Source of the DNA: Thinopyrum elongatum
Lineage: Eukaryota > Streptophyta > Magnoliopsida > Poales > Poaceae
Assembly (NCBI GenBank): GCA_011799875.1
Contig: CM022303.1
Coordinates: forward strand, 423,764,483-423,828,482
DNA: 64,000 nucleotides
Direction: 5' to 3'
The notes beneath the pieces were generated by a model. That model saw nothing but the letters and a program-made list of their open reading frames with translations, was not told the origin of the DNA and ran no database searches. A program made the position numbers and the translations under genes. This document shows positions 33,736 through 45,849 of this stretch, one piece after another (position 1 is the first letter of the stretch; every line of letters starts with the position of its first letter).

Positions 33736-33768
33736 CGTATCATCACGGAAGTGTATTTTTTTGTAGTG
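33736..33768 (-). repeat. 3' terminal inverted repeat of CACTA A
   Basis: Read inward from the end: CACTACAAAAAAATACACTT. The CACTA pentamer is intact. An imperfect palindrome (ATCATCATGGAAGT with ACACTTCCGTGATGAT) lies just inside, near 33586-33620. Confidence 0.85.
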
Positions 33769-34326
33769 GTGGTAAACTACTCACGCATCATCGGAGGGGC
33801 AACAAGAATGATGAAGAACTCCTCCATGATCGTTGCCCCCTCCGACAGAGTGCCGAAAAAGGCCTCTAGATTGGATCTCGTGGTTCTGGAACTTGCGGCG
33901 GCAAAAAAAAGTATTTCATTGACTCCCCTAAGGTTTTTGGAATTTTAGAGTATTTATAGAGGTAGAGGTAGGTCAAGGGGGTGCCCATGGGCCCCACTAC
34001 CCACCAGGGCGCGTCGGAGGCCCCTGGCGTGCCCTGGTGCCTAGTGGGCCCCACGAGCATCCCCTCGTGCCCTCCAGAAGCTTCCTGGGTGTCTTCCTGC
34101 CAGAAAAAACCTCCAAAAAGTTTCGTGGCATTTGGACTTCGTTTGGTATTGATATTCTGCAAAGTAAAAAACTAGCAAAAAACAACAACTGGCACTGGGC
34201 ACTATGTCAATAGGTTAGTCCCAAAAAATGATATAAAGTTGCTAGTAAATGTATATAAAACATCCAAGATTGGTAATATAACAACATGAAACAATAAAAA
34301 ATTATAGATACGTTGGAGACGTATTA
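33769..34326 (-). repeat. 3' LTR fragment of Athila-like copy 2
   Basis: Aligns to 39508-40065 end to end. The terminal CA reads TA here (GTATTA), a likely point mutation. Confidence 0.9.
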
Positions 34327-36877
34327 GCATCCCCAAGCTTAATTCCTGCTCGTCCTCGAGTAGGTAAATGATAAAAACAGAATTTTTGATGTGGAATGCT
34401 GCCTAACATGTTCATCACATATTATTTTCTTTTATAGCATGGACATTTGGAATTTAGATGATTCAAAGCAATAGTCTATAATTGACATAAGGACATCAAT
34501 ACTCAAGCATATCAACAAGCAACCATGTCTTTCAAAATATCAATGATGAAGAAAGCTATCCCTAGCTCATTATGCTCAATCATTGATCCATTCATGAAAC
34601 ACACTCAAATATTAGCTATATCCAATGCACAAGTATGATAATAGTGTTCCCTAGTTGGTGCTTTATAAGAGAAGATGGAGACTCAATAAAAACAAAAATT
34701 GCATAAAAGTAAATAGATAGGCCCTTCGCATAGGGAAGCAGAGATTTGTAGAGGTGCCAGAACTCAAAGTTTAAATTGAGAGATAAAATTGTTTTGAGAG
34801 GCATGCTTTTCCTGTCAACGAAAACGACCGAGAATTCCCAATATCTTCCATGCTAGGTAAATCATAGGTAGTTCCCAAACATAAAATAAAGTTTATTTCC
34901 TTTTCCACCATTTTTAACAATCCATGGCTAGCCGTACGGGTGCCTTCCATACCAACACTTTCCAATGAATTTATTATTAACAACATATGGATATTTTTTT
35001 TCATTTCGGGACTCGGCATCCCTATTACCTGCCACACTCTCGTGCAATGACAAGTGAATAAACACTCATCTTGAGAATAACCTACCTAGCATGGAAAATA
35101 TTGGCCACCCCCTGTCGCTTCATGAGCGGTGCGGGCACACAAAAGGAAATTCATTTGAAAATTAGAGATGGCACATACAAATCTACTTGGACCGGCATGG
35201 AAATACCGCATATAGGTAGGTATGGTGGACTCATGTGGCACAACTTTGGGTTTAAGGTGTTGGATGCACAAGCAGCATTCCCGCTTAGTACAAATGAAGG
35301 CTAGCAAATAGATTGAGAAGCGACCAACCAAGAAACGAAAACAATCATAAACGAGCATTAAACATAACTAACACTGAATAATGCACCACAAGTAGGATGT
35401 AACTTCGTTGCATAACTATTGACTTTCGTGCTTGCATAGGGAATCACAAACCTTAACACCAATATTCTTACTAAAGCATAATTAATCACCAACATGACTC
35501 ACATATTATTATCTCCATATCTCAAAACTATTGCAAGGAATCAAGTCTATAATATCCAATTATCTTCATGAAAGTTTTCTTATATCCCTCTTGAATATCT
35601 ATCACTTTGGGACTAATTTCACATATTGTGCAATTTATCATTACTATTGCTAACTCTCAAAAAGATTTAAGTGAAGCATGAGAGCATACATATTTCTTCA
35701 AAATTTTCAACTCTCAAAATAATATAAGTGAAGCATGAGAGCATATTTCCTTAAAAATTTACTAATTCTCAAAATAATATAAGTGAAGCATGAAAGCACA
35801 TTTCTTCAAAATTTACTAACTCTCAAAATAATCTAAGTGAAGAATGAGAGCATATTTCTTCAAAAATTAAACCACCACCGTGCTCCAAAAGATATAAGTT
35901 AAGCACTAGAGCAATTCCCTAGCTCAAAAAATTTAAGTGAAGCACATAGAGAAATTCTAACAAATCATAATATCATTATGGCTCTCTCAAATAGGTGTGT
36001 CTAGCAAGGATGATTGTGACAAACTAAAAAAGCAAAACAAACAAAGACTCAAATAATACAAGACGCTTCAAGCAAAACTCATGATATGTGACGAATAAAA
36101 ATATAGCTCCAAGTAAAATTACCGATGGTTGTTAGAAGAAAGAGGGGATGCCTTCCGGGGCATCCCCAAGCTTAGTTGCTTGGTACTCCTTGAATATTAC
36201 CTTGGGGTGCCATGGTCATCCCCAAGCTTAGGCTCTTTTCACTCCTTATTCCTTTAGCCATCGTGATCTCACTCAAAACTTGAAAACTTCAATCACACAA
36301 AACTTAACAAAATCTCTGTTAGTATAAGAAAACAATTCACTACCTTAAGTACTGTTGCAACCCATTCATATTTTGTTATTGCATTATACCTACTGTATTC
36401 TAACTTTACCATGGCTTATACCCCCCCCCCCCACCCCCGATACAATCCATAGATTCATCAAAATAAGCACAAAATGCAACGAAAACAGAATCTGCCAAAA
36501 ACAGAGTAGTCTGTAGAAAACTGAATTAAGCTCATACTTATATAACTCCAAAAACTCTGAAAAGTTAGGACGACGTGGAAAATTTATATATCAATTATGT
36601 GTAAAAAATTCAGAATTTGTCCACGTTCCAGCAAATTTTAACAATTCAGCTACTGGACGCGAAACCTTCTGTTTTCCAACAGGATCAAATCAACTATCAT
36701 CCAACATAATCCCAAAGGCTTTACTTGGCACAAACACTAATTGAAACATAAAAACATAATCATAACAGAAGCATAATTGCAAATTTATTGAAAAACAGAA
36801 AAGAAAACTATTGGGTTGTCTCCCAACAAGCTCTTTCTTTATAGCCATTAAGATAGGCTTTGAGATTTCAATGATGC
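34327..36877 (-). other. Non-coding internal region of Athila-like copy 2
   Basis: AT-rich with no credible gene. ATAAGTGAAGCATGA-type units recur about every 50-60 bases at 35660-35950. A PPT-like hairpin is at 36144-36167. A C-homopolymer lies near 36421. Confidence 0.6.
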
Positions 36878-37557
36878 TCACATAAAAGACAAGAATTGAA
36901 GCACAAAGAGAGCATCATAATACATGTGACAAACACATTTAAGTCTAACATACTTCCTATGCATAGAAATTTTATAAGCAAACAAATTATCAAGACAAGA
37001 AATATCTAGCATATGCAAAGGAAAGGAATAAAACATTGACAATCTCAACATAACGAGAGGAAATTTAATAACATGAAAAAATTTACAACCATATTTTCCT
37101 CTCTCGTAATAATTACATGTAGGATCATAATCAAATTCAATAATATAGCTATAATATATAACTTTCTCTTCATGATCCACATGCATAAAAGTTTTATAAT
37201 CTTCCAACATAGTGGGATTAACATCAACTAAAGTCATGACCTCTCCAAATCCACTTTCATCAAAAAATTCATAAGATTGAACACTCTCCAAATATGTGGG
37301 ATTATTTTTACCTAAAGTTGACGCTCTTCCAAACCCACTTTCAATAGTATTGCAAGCATTATTATCAAATCATATTCATCACGAGGCTTAAATAAATTTT
37401 CAAGATCATAAGAAGCATCACCCCAATCATGATCATTGCAATAAGTAGTAGACATAATAAAATTATCATCCCCAATCTTATAGCTTTGCATATCATTAGC
37501 ACAATTGACATTAGTAGAATTTATAATAGCATCATTGCAATCATGTTTTTTATTCAA
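36878..37557 (-). pseudogene. Broken acidic repeat ORF, homolog of 12793-13428
   Basis: Two overlapping open stretches on the minus strand share ESGFGEVMTL, a PTMLED phrase and YYERGKY with the ORF of Athila-like copy 1, but the frame is interrupted and runs into a hydrophobic tail after YYERGKY. The shared peptides show that this was one protein in the family ancestor. Confidence 0.45.
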
Positions 37558-37727
37558 GGAGCTATCAAGTATGGGAGCAATAGCAATAATTTCATGTTTA
37601 ACATAAGGAACTATAGCAAGTTCGTCTTCATAAGCATCATTAATATTGGCATCCTGGCCACAAGCATAGCAAGCATCAAATTCATCAAAAAGGGATATTT
37701 CAAGTGAATCAATGGGATTGTAATTAT

Positions 37728-38246
37728 CTATAGATTCCTACATATCATTATTTTCTTCCAAGGCAGACATTCTCCCAATGAATTCACTAACATAGGCATT
37801 AGATGCATAGTTTTCATAACAATATTTAAGTATTGCAAATTTTTCAGATTTGTAGAGAGTAATATCATACTTTTCAACCAAAGAAGCAACTTCATAGGCA
37901 CCCTTAAAAGCAACAAATTCTTCAATTTGTTCGATATCATAGTAACTATAATCATCCTTGGCATAAGAAGATAAGATTTCATTATCATTGAACTCGCATA
38001 AATAGGGAAGGTGTTTTTAGGGTTCTTAGAGCAACAAGTAAGATCATAAATTTCACATAGATTCCAAGCATAGCATAGCAAACAATTTATTTGATGCCAT
38101 AAGAGTCTCCACTTTTGAGACAATCGGTGACGAACAAAATGAGCATGCTCATCTAATGATTTTCCCTCAACTAAAATAGTTGGTGTTTCAGCACGAGCAC
38201 AAATGGATCGAAGATGATCCAAGTAGAAAACTTTAAGTGGATCCAT
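37728..38246 (-). CDS. Gag-position ORF of Athila-like copy 2 (unrecognised)
   Basis: MDPLKVFYLDHL at 38246 begins about 220 bases inside the primer site, the normal gag position. The first 70 or so residues look like real protein (LVEGKSLDEHAHFVRHRL). After CCSKNP the composition turns to L, M and I, suggesting a frameshift into an antisense-like frame; the neighbouring frame there reads acidic and more natural. No capsid or zinc-knuckle motif was seen. Confidence 0.4.
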   Translation of the reverse strand: MDPLKVFYLDHLRSICARAETPTILVEGKSLDEHAHFVRHRLSQKWRLLWHQINCLLCYAWNLCEIYDLTCCSKNPKNTFPIYASSMIMKSYLLMPRMIIVTMISNKLKNLLLLRVPMKLLLWLKSMILLSTNLKNLQYLNIVMKTMHLMPMLVNSLGECLPWKKIMICRNL

Positions 38247-38466
38247 AGTTATCTTTTAATTTTTTGTTTCTTTTCTGTTTTTGAGTCATGACATGAAGAC
38301 AATAAAAGCAAGCAAACGAGCAAAAATAAAAAGGCAAACAAAAATATTTTTGTATTTTTGTAAAAGCTTTTTAGAAGTGGGGAGATAAAAACGAGAGGCA
38401 AATGGCAAATAAAATAATTGCAAGGAGATGAGAGTTTATGCATAGGTACTTGATAGATGTTGATGA

Positions 38467-38486
38467 TGTCTCCCCGACAACGGTGC
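38467..38486 (-). other. Primer binding site of Athila-like copy 2
   Basis: TGGCACCGTTGTCGGGGAGA on the minus strand, 13 bases inside the 5' LTR, a diverged form of the site at 13659-13678. Confidence 0.65.
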
Positions 38487-38499
38487 CAGAAATTCTTCC

Positions 38500-40065
38500 T
38501 GATGCTTGTAATCTGCGTTGGTATTTCCCCGAAGAGGAGAGGATGATGCAGCACAGCAGAGGTAGGTCTTTCCCTCAGTTATGAAACCAAGGTTATCAAT
38601 CCAGTAGGAGAACCAAGCAACACTATGTAAACAGCACCTGGACACAAACAACAAAAACTTGCAACCCAACGTGTAAGAGGGGTTGTCAATCCCTCAATGG
38701 TATTAAGATAGATTAATTGTATAGGTTTTGATAAATAGATCTAAAAAAAATACAAAACAAAATAAATAAAGAGAAATTGCAGCAAGGTATTTTGGATTTA
38801 ATATATGATAGGAAATAGACCCGGGGGGCATAGTTTTCACTAGAGGCTTCTCTCAAGAAAATAACATCCGGTGGGTAAACAAATTACTGTTGGGCAACTG
38901 ATAGAAAAGCAAATAATTATGACGATATCCAAGGCAATGATCATGTATATAGGCATCACATCCAAGATTAGTAGACAGACTCCCGCCTAGAGCTACTACT
39001 ATTACTCAACACATCAACCGCTATCCAGCATGCATCTAGTTTATTAAGTTCATGAAAAAACGGAGTAATGCAATAAGAACGATGGCATGATGTAGACAAG
39101 ATAAACTCACGTATGAATAAACCCCATCTTGTTACCCTTAATAGAAACAATACGTGCGTGTCATGTCTCTTTCTGTCACTGGGATTGAGCACCGCAAGAT
39201 CGGACCCATCACAAAGCACCTCTTCCAATGGCAAGATAAATCAATCTAGTTGGCCAAACGAAACCAATAAATCGGAGAAGAAATACAAGGCTATAACAAT
39301 CATGCATAAAAGAGTTCAGCAAAGACTCAAGTAATATTCATGGATATACCTGATCATAAACTCACAATTCATCGGATCCCAACAAACACACCGCATAAAA
39401 GAGTTACATCAAATAGATCTCCAAGAACATCGAGGAGAACATTGTATTGAAGATCAAAAAGAGAGAATAAGCCATCTAGCTACTAACTACGAACCCGTAG
39501 GTCTATGGTAAACTACTCACGCATCATCGGAGGGGCAACAAGGATGATGAAGAACTCCTCCGTGATCGTTGCCCCCTCCGGCAGAGTGCCGGAGAAGGCC
39601 TCTAGATTAAATTTCATGGTTCTGGAACTCACGGCGGCGGAAAAAGTATTTCGTTGACTCCCCTAGGGTTTTTGGGATTTTAGAGTATTTATAGAGGCGG
39701 AGATAGGTCAAGGGGGTACCCGTGGGCCCCACTACCCACCAGGGCACGCCGGAGGCCCCTGGCGCGCCCTGGTGCCTAGTGGTCCCCACGAGCATCCCCT
39801 CGTGCCCTCCAGAAGCTTCATGGGTGACTTCTTGCCAGAAAAAAAAATCTCCAAAAAGTTTCATGGCATTTGGACTTCGTTTGGTATTGATATTCTGCAA
39901 ATTAAAAAAACAAGCAAAAAACAACAACTGACACTGGGCACTATGTCAATAGGTTAGTCCCAAAAAATAATATAAAGTTGCTAGTAAATGTATATAAAAC
40001 ATCCAAGATTGATAATATAACAGCATGGAACAATAAAAAATTATAGATATGTTGGAGACGTATCA
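38500..40065 (-). repeat. 5' LTR of Athila-like copy 2 (1566 bp)
   Basis: Plus-strand ends TGATGCTTGTAATC and GAGACGTATCA. Minus-strand TATAAATA at 39686-39693. Confidence 0.88.
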
Positions 40066-40325
40066 GTTGTTACTCTACGGTTCAACTCTAGTGACATTTT
40101 ATGGCCGTCACTGAAGATAGTTTCGGCGACGATTTTTTGTTCGTCATCTAAGATGCCATCTTGCGTGACGGAGGAAGTGGTACCGTTATGATTTTATTTT
40201 TTATGACGGTGCTTTGGTGACGGTGGGGGTGACGGCCGAAAAACATCGCCAGTACATTTTCTGTGACAAAAACGGTTATACGTGAAACAAGTGGAACGTC
40301 ACAAAATAGAGCAAATTTTGTAGTG
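40066..40325 (+). mobile_element. 3' end fragment of a second CACTA element (CACTA B)
   Basis: Ends CAAATTTTGTAGTG at 40325. Phrases such as GTGACGG and TGACGGTG recur just inside. The Athila-like copy 2 separates it from the rest of its element, which lies left of all that nests inside it. Confidence 0.6.
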
Positions 40326-40344
40326 ATGAATAATGAAAACCAGC

Positions 40345-40452
40345 AGGACGTAGGGTATTACTCTCCGGAGGCCCGAACCTGGATAAACCCCTCGTGTGAC
40401 CTCCGATCCAGGACTTCCACCTTTGCTTGGACCCCTACCGGGGGATCTGACA
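40345..40452 (+). repeat. LTR end fragment of a gypsy element
   Basis: AGGACGTAGGGTATTAC and CCCGAACCTGG match the last part of the Tat copy 1 LTR (about 9258 on), and it ends GGGATCTGACA. It seems a truncated relic of a related LTR. Confidence 0.5.
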
Positions 40453-41356
40453 GTATTTTGCACCGTCAGATTATAGCTATTTCGAGCAATGAAGCTAACA
40501 TTATTAACATCTTCTTTAGTAACTGCATTAATGTTTACCTCTTTGTTACCTCTCATAACATCGATGAGTTCATCAAGTTTTGCGGTCAGCTCTCCCTTCT
40601 AAGCCTTAGGCGGTGCATGGAGCAAAGAAAGACGAACAACCGGAGCCGATGCACAAAACAACCAGCCAAAACTCATGTAAACACAGAGAGGCGAGGAGCG
40701 GCACGGTGAGCGAAGGCATCATATCAGTGAAAAAGCAAGAGGGAAGTATCTCAACCTCACTTGGTGGGAGGAGCAAATGGTACACCGACCGACGAAGCAA
40801 AGAACATATGACCGGCGACAAAGCTGGATGAACAATGAGCAAGCGTGCACCATGTCCGGCGTGAGGCAAAAAACAACAAACTCATAAGAAAACACAACCA
40901 TCATAAGCAAAAGACCAGAAAGCCCAATGAGTGCCCCTAATCGGCACACCACGACTCGTGTGAGACAGCCGGGTCCGTGTGTCAGTGTCTTCACCAGCTA
41001 GACTGGTTCTGTTTCACCAATCAGATGCGCCCGTGCGTGGGGCCTGACCGGCCATGCCTCCGTTAGTCGAACGGGCCTTGTCGTTGGGTTCGCACCACAG
41101 GCCGCTCGCGTCATACACGTGCGGGGAAAACAAAACTACCCGAACCAGCCAAGTATGGGGCAAGCGGTCCTAACAGTCTGGTGGCGCGGCGCAGAACCAT
41201 GCAGGCGCGAGTGGACCAGCCCGCTAGAGGACGCATCACGCGTGATCCGCCGCACGCGGGCATCGCAGCACGCGTGCCGCCCATGCATACCTGGGTGGGG
41301 CCGACGAAATATCCCAAAACATCCTGTCACAGGGGCAAACGACCATGACCGACTGG
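40453..41356. other. Unclassified flank of CACTA C, left side
   Basis: No gene or element recognised. It continues on the other side of CACTA C at 46341. Confidence 0.4.
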
Positions 41357-41604
41357 CCCTACACCATGACAAAACTGAGGAGTCACCTTATCTGCCAGGA
41401 AAACTAGCCAATGGAGGCAGAAAATCTGTCGGGAATGCCTTTTGCCGGCATTTACAAACTGCCCTTGAAAGTCCTGTCGAGAAAGACCATTCCCGGCAGT
41501 TTAAAAAACCCCGGGCAGATCCTCTGCCCTAGATGGCTGAAGCTTTGCCGGCAGTTAGATCTATTCCCGGCACATCAGTTTTTCCCGGCAGACTGACAAT
41601 CCAG

Positions 41605-42635
41605 AAAATATTCAGGACAAAGCATTCATCGTCTCGCCCACACCGCCCCCGTTGAGAGTCGCATGTAGTGCCCCGGCTCGCTCCACGCTTGTCGTCGTCG
41701 GCGCGGCCGGCCGATGTAGAGCTGGATGCGGAGCACGGGTTCCCCCTGTACATAGTTGTAGGCCTAGTCTAGTATTTCTCTTAGTAGTTTTCGGCTATAT
41801 GCTGGTTTCGAGCTTCTTTCCGGCGCATCCGAGCGGCGTCCGGACAGGGCATGTTTCATCTCCCGGCTGGTGTCCATGGAGGGCGGCAGCAATTGGAGGT
41901 GGATCTGGCGGAAGCTCGGCAAATAAGCTCGCGGCTGCGCTGGGTCGAGCTGAGGCTGAGGCTGCGTCCTTCTCCTGCTTCTTATGCCGTCGCGGTGACG
42001 GATGGGAAACAGGTATGGGGATTCAGCAAGGCTTGGCGTTCTGGTGCTGCATCTCGTCGGAGAAGGGCTTCCGGCGACGGATCCAGAGCATATGCAGGTG
42101 CTCCTCTCTGAGCTCATCATCAATGGTTGTAGTGATGAAGATTTGGCGCCAGTCATCGCTTTTTTTCTCCATGAGAGGAAAGGGCGGTAGCGTTCGGTTG
42201 CCGATCTTCCACTCACCACCGTTGATTCTTCAGGCCGAAGGGCGGCCGCCTGGAGCTTCGGCGTCTTCTCTTGGTCGCCGGCTCCACTTTTACCTCCTGG
42301 TTGTGGAACCAAAAAGGAGGCAGCCAGGTTTCGGTGCGACCTCCGCAACTCCTACTGCCGGCGACTGCTGGTGGTGCTGCTGCGGCGATCTCAGTGCCCC
42401 AAGTGGTTTCGTCTCCGGCGGCGATGACATCGGTTCGCTACTGAAGCTTTTCAGGAGGAGATGGACCACATTGCAATTGCAATTTTCTAGCGGGGGTCCT
42501 TTCTGCAAAGTTCATGGACCATGTTGTAATTTTATTTTCCTTATGGGTCTGTGGGCAAGCAGTACGATGTTTCCAGAGATAATATAATGCAGCGCCTGGG
42601 TCCTTCGGGACCCTTCTCCTGTTCAAAAAAAAACA
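41605..42635 (+). mobile_element. Poly(A)-tailed retroinsertion (5'-truncated LINE or processed sequence)
   Basis: The 13-base ACTGACAATCCAG occurs at 41592-41604 and 42636-42648, flanking a 1.03-kb insert that ends in a nine-A run plus CA. That is a LINE-type target duplication with a tail. The insert is GC-rich at its start. A long open frame in it (about 41652-42587) begins with TTG, is rich in Cys and Ser, and looks non-coding. Confidence 0.75.
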
Positions 42636-42777
42636 ACTGACAATCCAGGGCAGATAGAAGAATTCCTGGCAGTGGATGTGCCCTTAATTAAGTGTACTCC
42701 TGTTCAAAAAAAAACAACTGACAATCCAGGGCAGATAGAAGAATTCCTGGCAGTGGATGTGCCCTTAATTAAGTGTA
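42616..42777 (+). repeat. 81-bp exact tandem duplication across the poly(A) tail and TSD
   Basis: TCCTGTTCAAAAAAAAACAA begins units at 42617 and 42698, and each unit runs on through the TSD and 45 bases of CACTA C. The copies look identical. Confidence 0.92.
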
Positions 42778-42904
42778 CTGCCAACACAAATATCCCCTTC
42801 CAGTTCAACCTGTCATTTCTATCCACTTGATTTTGTACCATAATTTAGACTACAATGTATACATGGAACTTCACACACGTAGAGTAATTAGGTTGCATCA
42901 TAAT

Positions 42905-43020
42905 ATATCTCAACAATACATAGCTATACATCTGTAGGTTCACAGGCCCAGTACTACATCACGGCATACATAATTAGATATACATTTGTAGGTTCACAAG
43001 TCCAGTACTACCTCACAGCC
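42905..43020 (+). repeat. Diverged direct repeat
   Basis: GTAGGTTCACA..CCAGTACTAC occurs twice, near 42935 and 42990, about 57 bases apart. Confidence 0.7.
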
Positions 43021-45029
43021 AAAAGGACAACAATCCATCGTCCATACATACATACACGGGCATATGTCCTAGAAATGCAACATCACTAAATACAACATCT
43101 GGTTTCAGTTAGAAACTGATCCATCCTAGAGTGCTACTTCATCAGATAGATATTAAAATGTCCAAAAACTTCCTTAGATTCTAGCAATAGATCCATTTAG
43201 CTGACAAAACACACATCTATAAACTTGTGAGTGCAAGAGCAGTATACAATAACCTGAAAAAAGAAGCAAATAATTAATTAATACATGTCACAAGTATTTA
43301 TGTTCCATAGTGTATTTTGACAACCACCTGAAAGTAAGAGCTAGTCACAATAATACAACAATTATTCCAGTAAAGAATATACGGACACAAAGACATCATA
43401 CACATACCAATCAGATCGGTCACCAAGCCTTCGTCTTGCAGAAATACAAAGAAAGCAAGCAACACACTCACGCGAGGAGGCCAATTTTTTCTAAGGCCAC
43501 ACAACTCGTCGAGTCCTAAAATGCATTAATGCTTCTTCACATAAAAAATTTCCATATTTTTCAAGACAACAATCATGTAAACAGATTATGAGGATAGATG
43601 GTCTGCAAACCCAAACTAACACTAGAAAGAGCAAGTACTGTAGTATGTATTCATTAGAGAGACAATAAATGTCATACCATGTTAATCCTAACAAGGTGCC
43701 AAGATACTACACCACCTAGAACAATTGCACTGCAATAGCAATCCTTTCTTATAAAAAGTCAAGATAGAACTTACAAAGATTACTCTAGCAATAGCAACAT
43801 GAGGCAGCAATACTTCATGCTCCTCACAGCCCCAGCGCTGGCGAGAGGAAGCCAATCTTGGTGTCCATCCTAAGAGTGCAGCCCAATATGCGCGTCCACG
43901 GCGGCATCACAATGAAGGGACAGTGGGCCGGCATCATGTCCCCTGAGTGGAGGAGCGACCTACATAATTCAACTGCTTGTGAGCCTAATTAAAATGACCA
44001 GCTTTGTTACTTCCATGATAGTGGCTGAAATGTCTTGTATACAAGCAAGAAAATCATTTACTTGTGAATATTCTGAATGAAGAGCAGAATCTGGAGCGGT
44101 TTTGCCTTTTCTGGAAAAAAAATAAGAACAAAGATGATAGTTTTAATCAAGTAGGAACCCACCATTTTTCTTTGGTAGCGGGCCAAAAAAGCACTCTCTT
44201 AACGGTGACCCCAATAACATCCACTTCCGCTCCCTGCAAGCACAAGAATTTTCTTTCCATTTCGTGTTGCACCACATCTCAGCCATCATTCACCATGCAT
44301 CTGGACAGCTTTGGATCCAGTAAGGTTTTTTTCTACAAAGATCGGAGTGGTAAGTATAAGACTGTTAGGAGAAAAGGTGAATTTATGGCATGTGTATTCT
44401 AGTCAATTTGTACAGATGTAAATTTTAGGAGAAAAAGCCAGCTACAGCCATCAACCACAAAATACTAACCAATCTCCACAATTAAGAAAATATTACAATG
44501 AATACATATTACACGCCACTACAACTGCATCACATCATTAAAAAGCATATCACTTTCATAATAGCAAGATACAAGCATTTACGAATCATGTATATCACGT
44601 TCATAACAACGAAATATGCAAGCCAGTCTAAGAAGCATGCATGTTATCTGTTCATTACCTCTTATTTTAGAACATATCGTCTTATTTATACTAATCACAT
44701 ATATTCATTACACTTATTCCAGAACTTATCATGTTAAATGTAGATAATTTAATGAGATCATGTACTTTCAGGGAGGGTCGAACAATAAAATCATATATCC
44801 TAACATCAGATATGACATGCAGTTTTACAAGCTCCCGGCCATCTTACGTGCGCAATGAAAGCAGCAAGACATCTCAGTATCTCACAAACACACCAGGGCA
44901 CAAAACGTGTGATTAAGTATAACTAAAAAACTGCATTTGAGAGCAAAATATTTATGCTAGATTGCTACTAGCTGACTCAAACTCAATTGACACAATGTCA
45001 TCTGGCCACATCTACATTTGCCAGTACCA

Positions 45030-45258
45030 GCTTCTAGTCAGAGCAAACTTGAGCTACGCATTGCTGAACAACCAAAAATAGCAGACCGACAAAAGCCCAT
45101 ATTCAGTCACATCTATTGGCTCCCTGAATATGCAGAATTGCAAAGCTTCTAGATAGAGCAAACTTGAGCCATGCATTTCTGAACAACCAAGAACAGCAGA
45201 CCCACAAAAGCCCATATTCAGTCACATCTATTGGCTCCCTGTATATGCAGAATTGCGA
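45030..45258 (+). repeat. 115-bp tandem duplication
   Basis: GCTTCTAG...AATATGCAGAATTGC at 45030-45144 repeats at 45145-45258 with a handful of differences, inside CACTA C. Confidence 0.9.
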
Positions 45259-45661
45259 ACAAAATATCTGAACAACAACTAGAATTATTATTTGAATTAA
45301 GAGGGCTTTTTTCACTGCAGAAATTCTAAACAGGACATATGAATTTGATTGATTAAGCTATAGCTGCAGTGAGGATATGATTTTAACAAGATGGAAAGAG
45401 AAACTAAAACAGAACATATTTAGTAGGAGTAGTACATAGTTATCATGCAGCAAAACTCTCGATAATAAACTTTATCTGGATCATTCAGTTAGCAGAATAG
45501 AGGAACGGAAAGGTAGAAGAGGGAGCAGCGTACGGACACATGGTGTGGAAAGCAGAAGAATAGAGAGGTGGTGGGCGCCGGACCTGCAGGCCTGCCCGCG
45601 ATGGCGAGGGCACGCAACGAGAGTTGAGCGGCAGGTAGAGCGCACCGAAGGCCAGGCTCAC

Positions 45662-45849
45662 CCCACCAGCGCAGCCGCTATGGTGAACGAACATGCCGAT
45701 GCCAACGTCGACTGTGTGCTGTGGACGGAAGCAAGATCGCCAGGCCGTTCGCGGAGGTCGCCTCCAAACTCGCCGCTGACCTCCAACGGCGGCGTGGATG
45801 GGGGATCCGAAGACGGCGGCGTGGGTGGGGGATGCGGGGGCGACGGCAC
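45662..45849 (-). other. Possible captured first exon in CACTA C
   Basis: A minus-strand open frame MPSPPHPPPTPPSSDPP...SACSFTIAAALVG ends at a clean donor, G followed by GTGAGC. A short CCGGCGGC-rich repeat (GGCGGCGTGG, GGGGATCC) lies in the upstream part. It could be a captured host exon or CACTA-own coding; no family recognised. Confidence 0.3.

Larger units (their letters stand above)
26281..33768 (+). mobile_element. CACTA transposon, 3' half (left limit is not a true end)
   Basis: It contains a TnpA-like multi-exon gene, then a 1.2-kb terminal region packed with GGGCC and TGGGCC motifs (subterminal repeats), and ends in TTTTTTTGTAGTG at 33768, so on the other strand the end reads CACTACAAAAAAAT. 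Right after it the LTR of an Athila-like element resumes in mid-sequence; GTG at 33769-33771 would be the 3-bp target duplication. The transposase gene (TnpD-like) and 5' terminus are absent from 15.4-26.3 kb, so the 5' part lies elsewhere or is lost. Confidence 0.75.
33769..40065 (-). mobile_element. Athila-like non-autonomous gypsy element (copy 2)
   Basis: On the minus strand: 5' LTR 40065-38500, primer site near 38486, internal region without reverse transcriptase or integrase, and the start of the 3' LTR (34326-33769), cut by the CACTA end. The LTR overlap (33769-34326 and 39508-40065) is 558 bases in each copy with roughly 30 mismatches by eye, so this insertion looks older than Athila-like copy 1. 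GTTGT after 40065 should be one target-site copy. Confidence 0.85.

Noticed and set aside
41652..42587. 311-codon open frame
   Set aside because: It starts with TTG, fills a retroinsertion, and has Cys/Ser/Gly-rich content without motifs.
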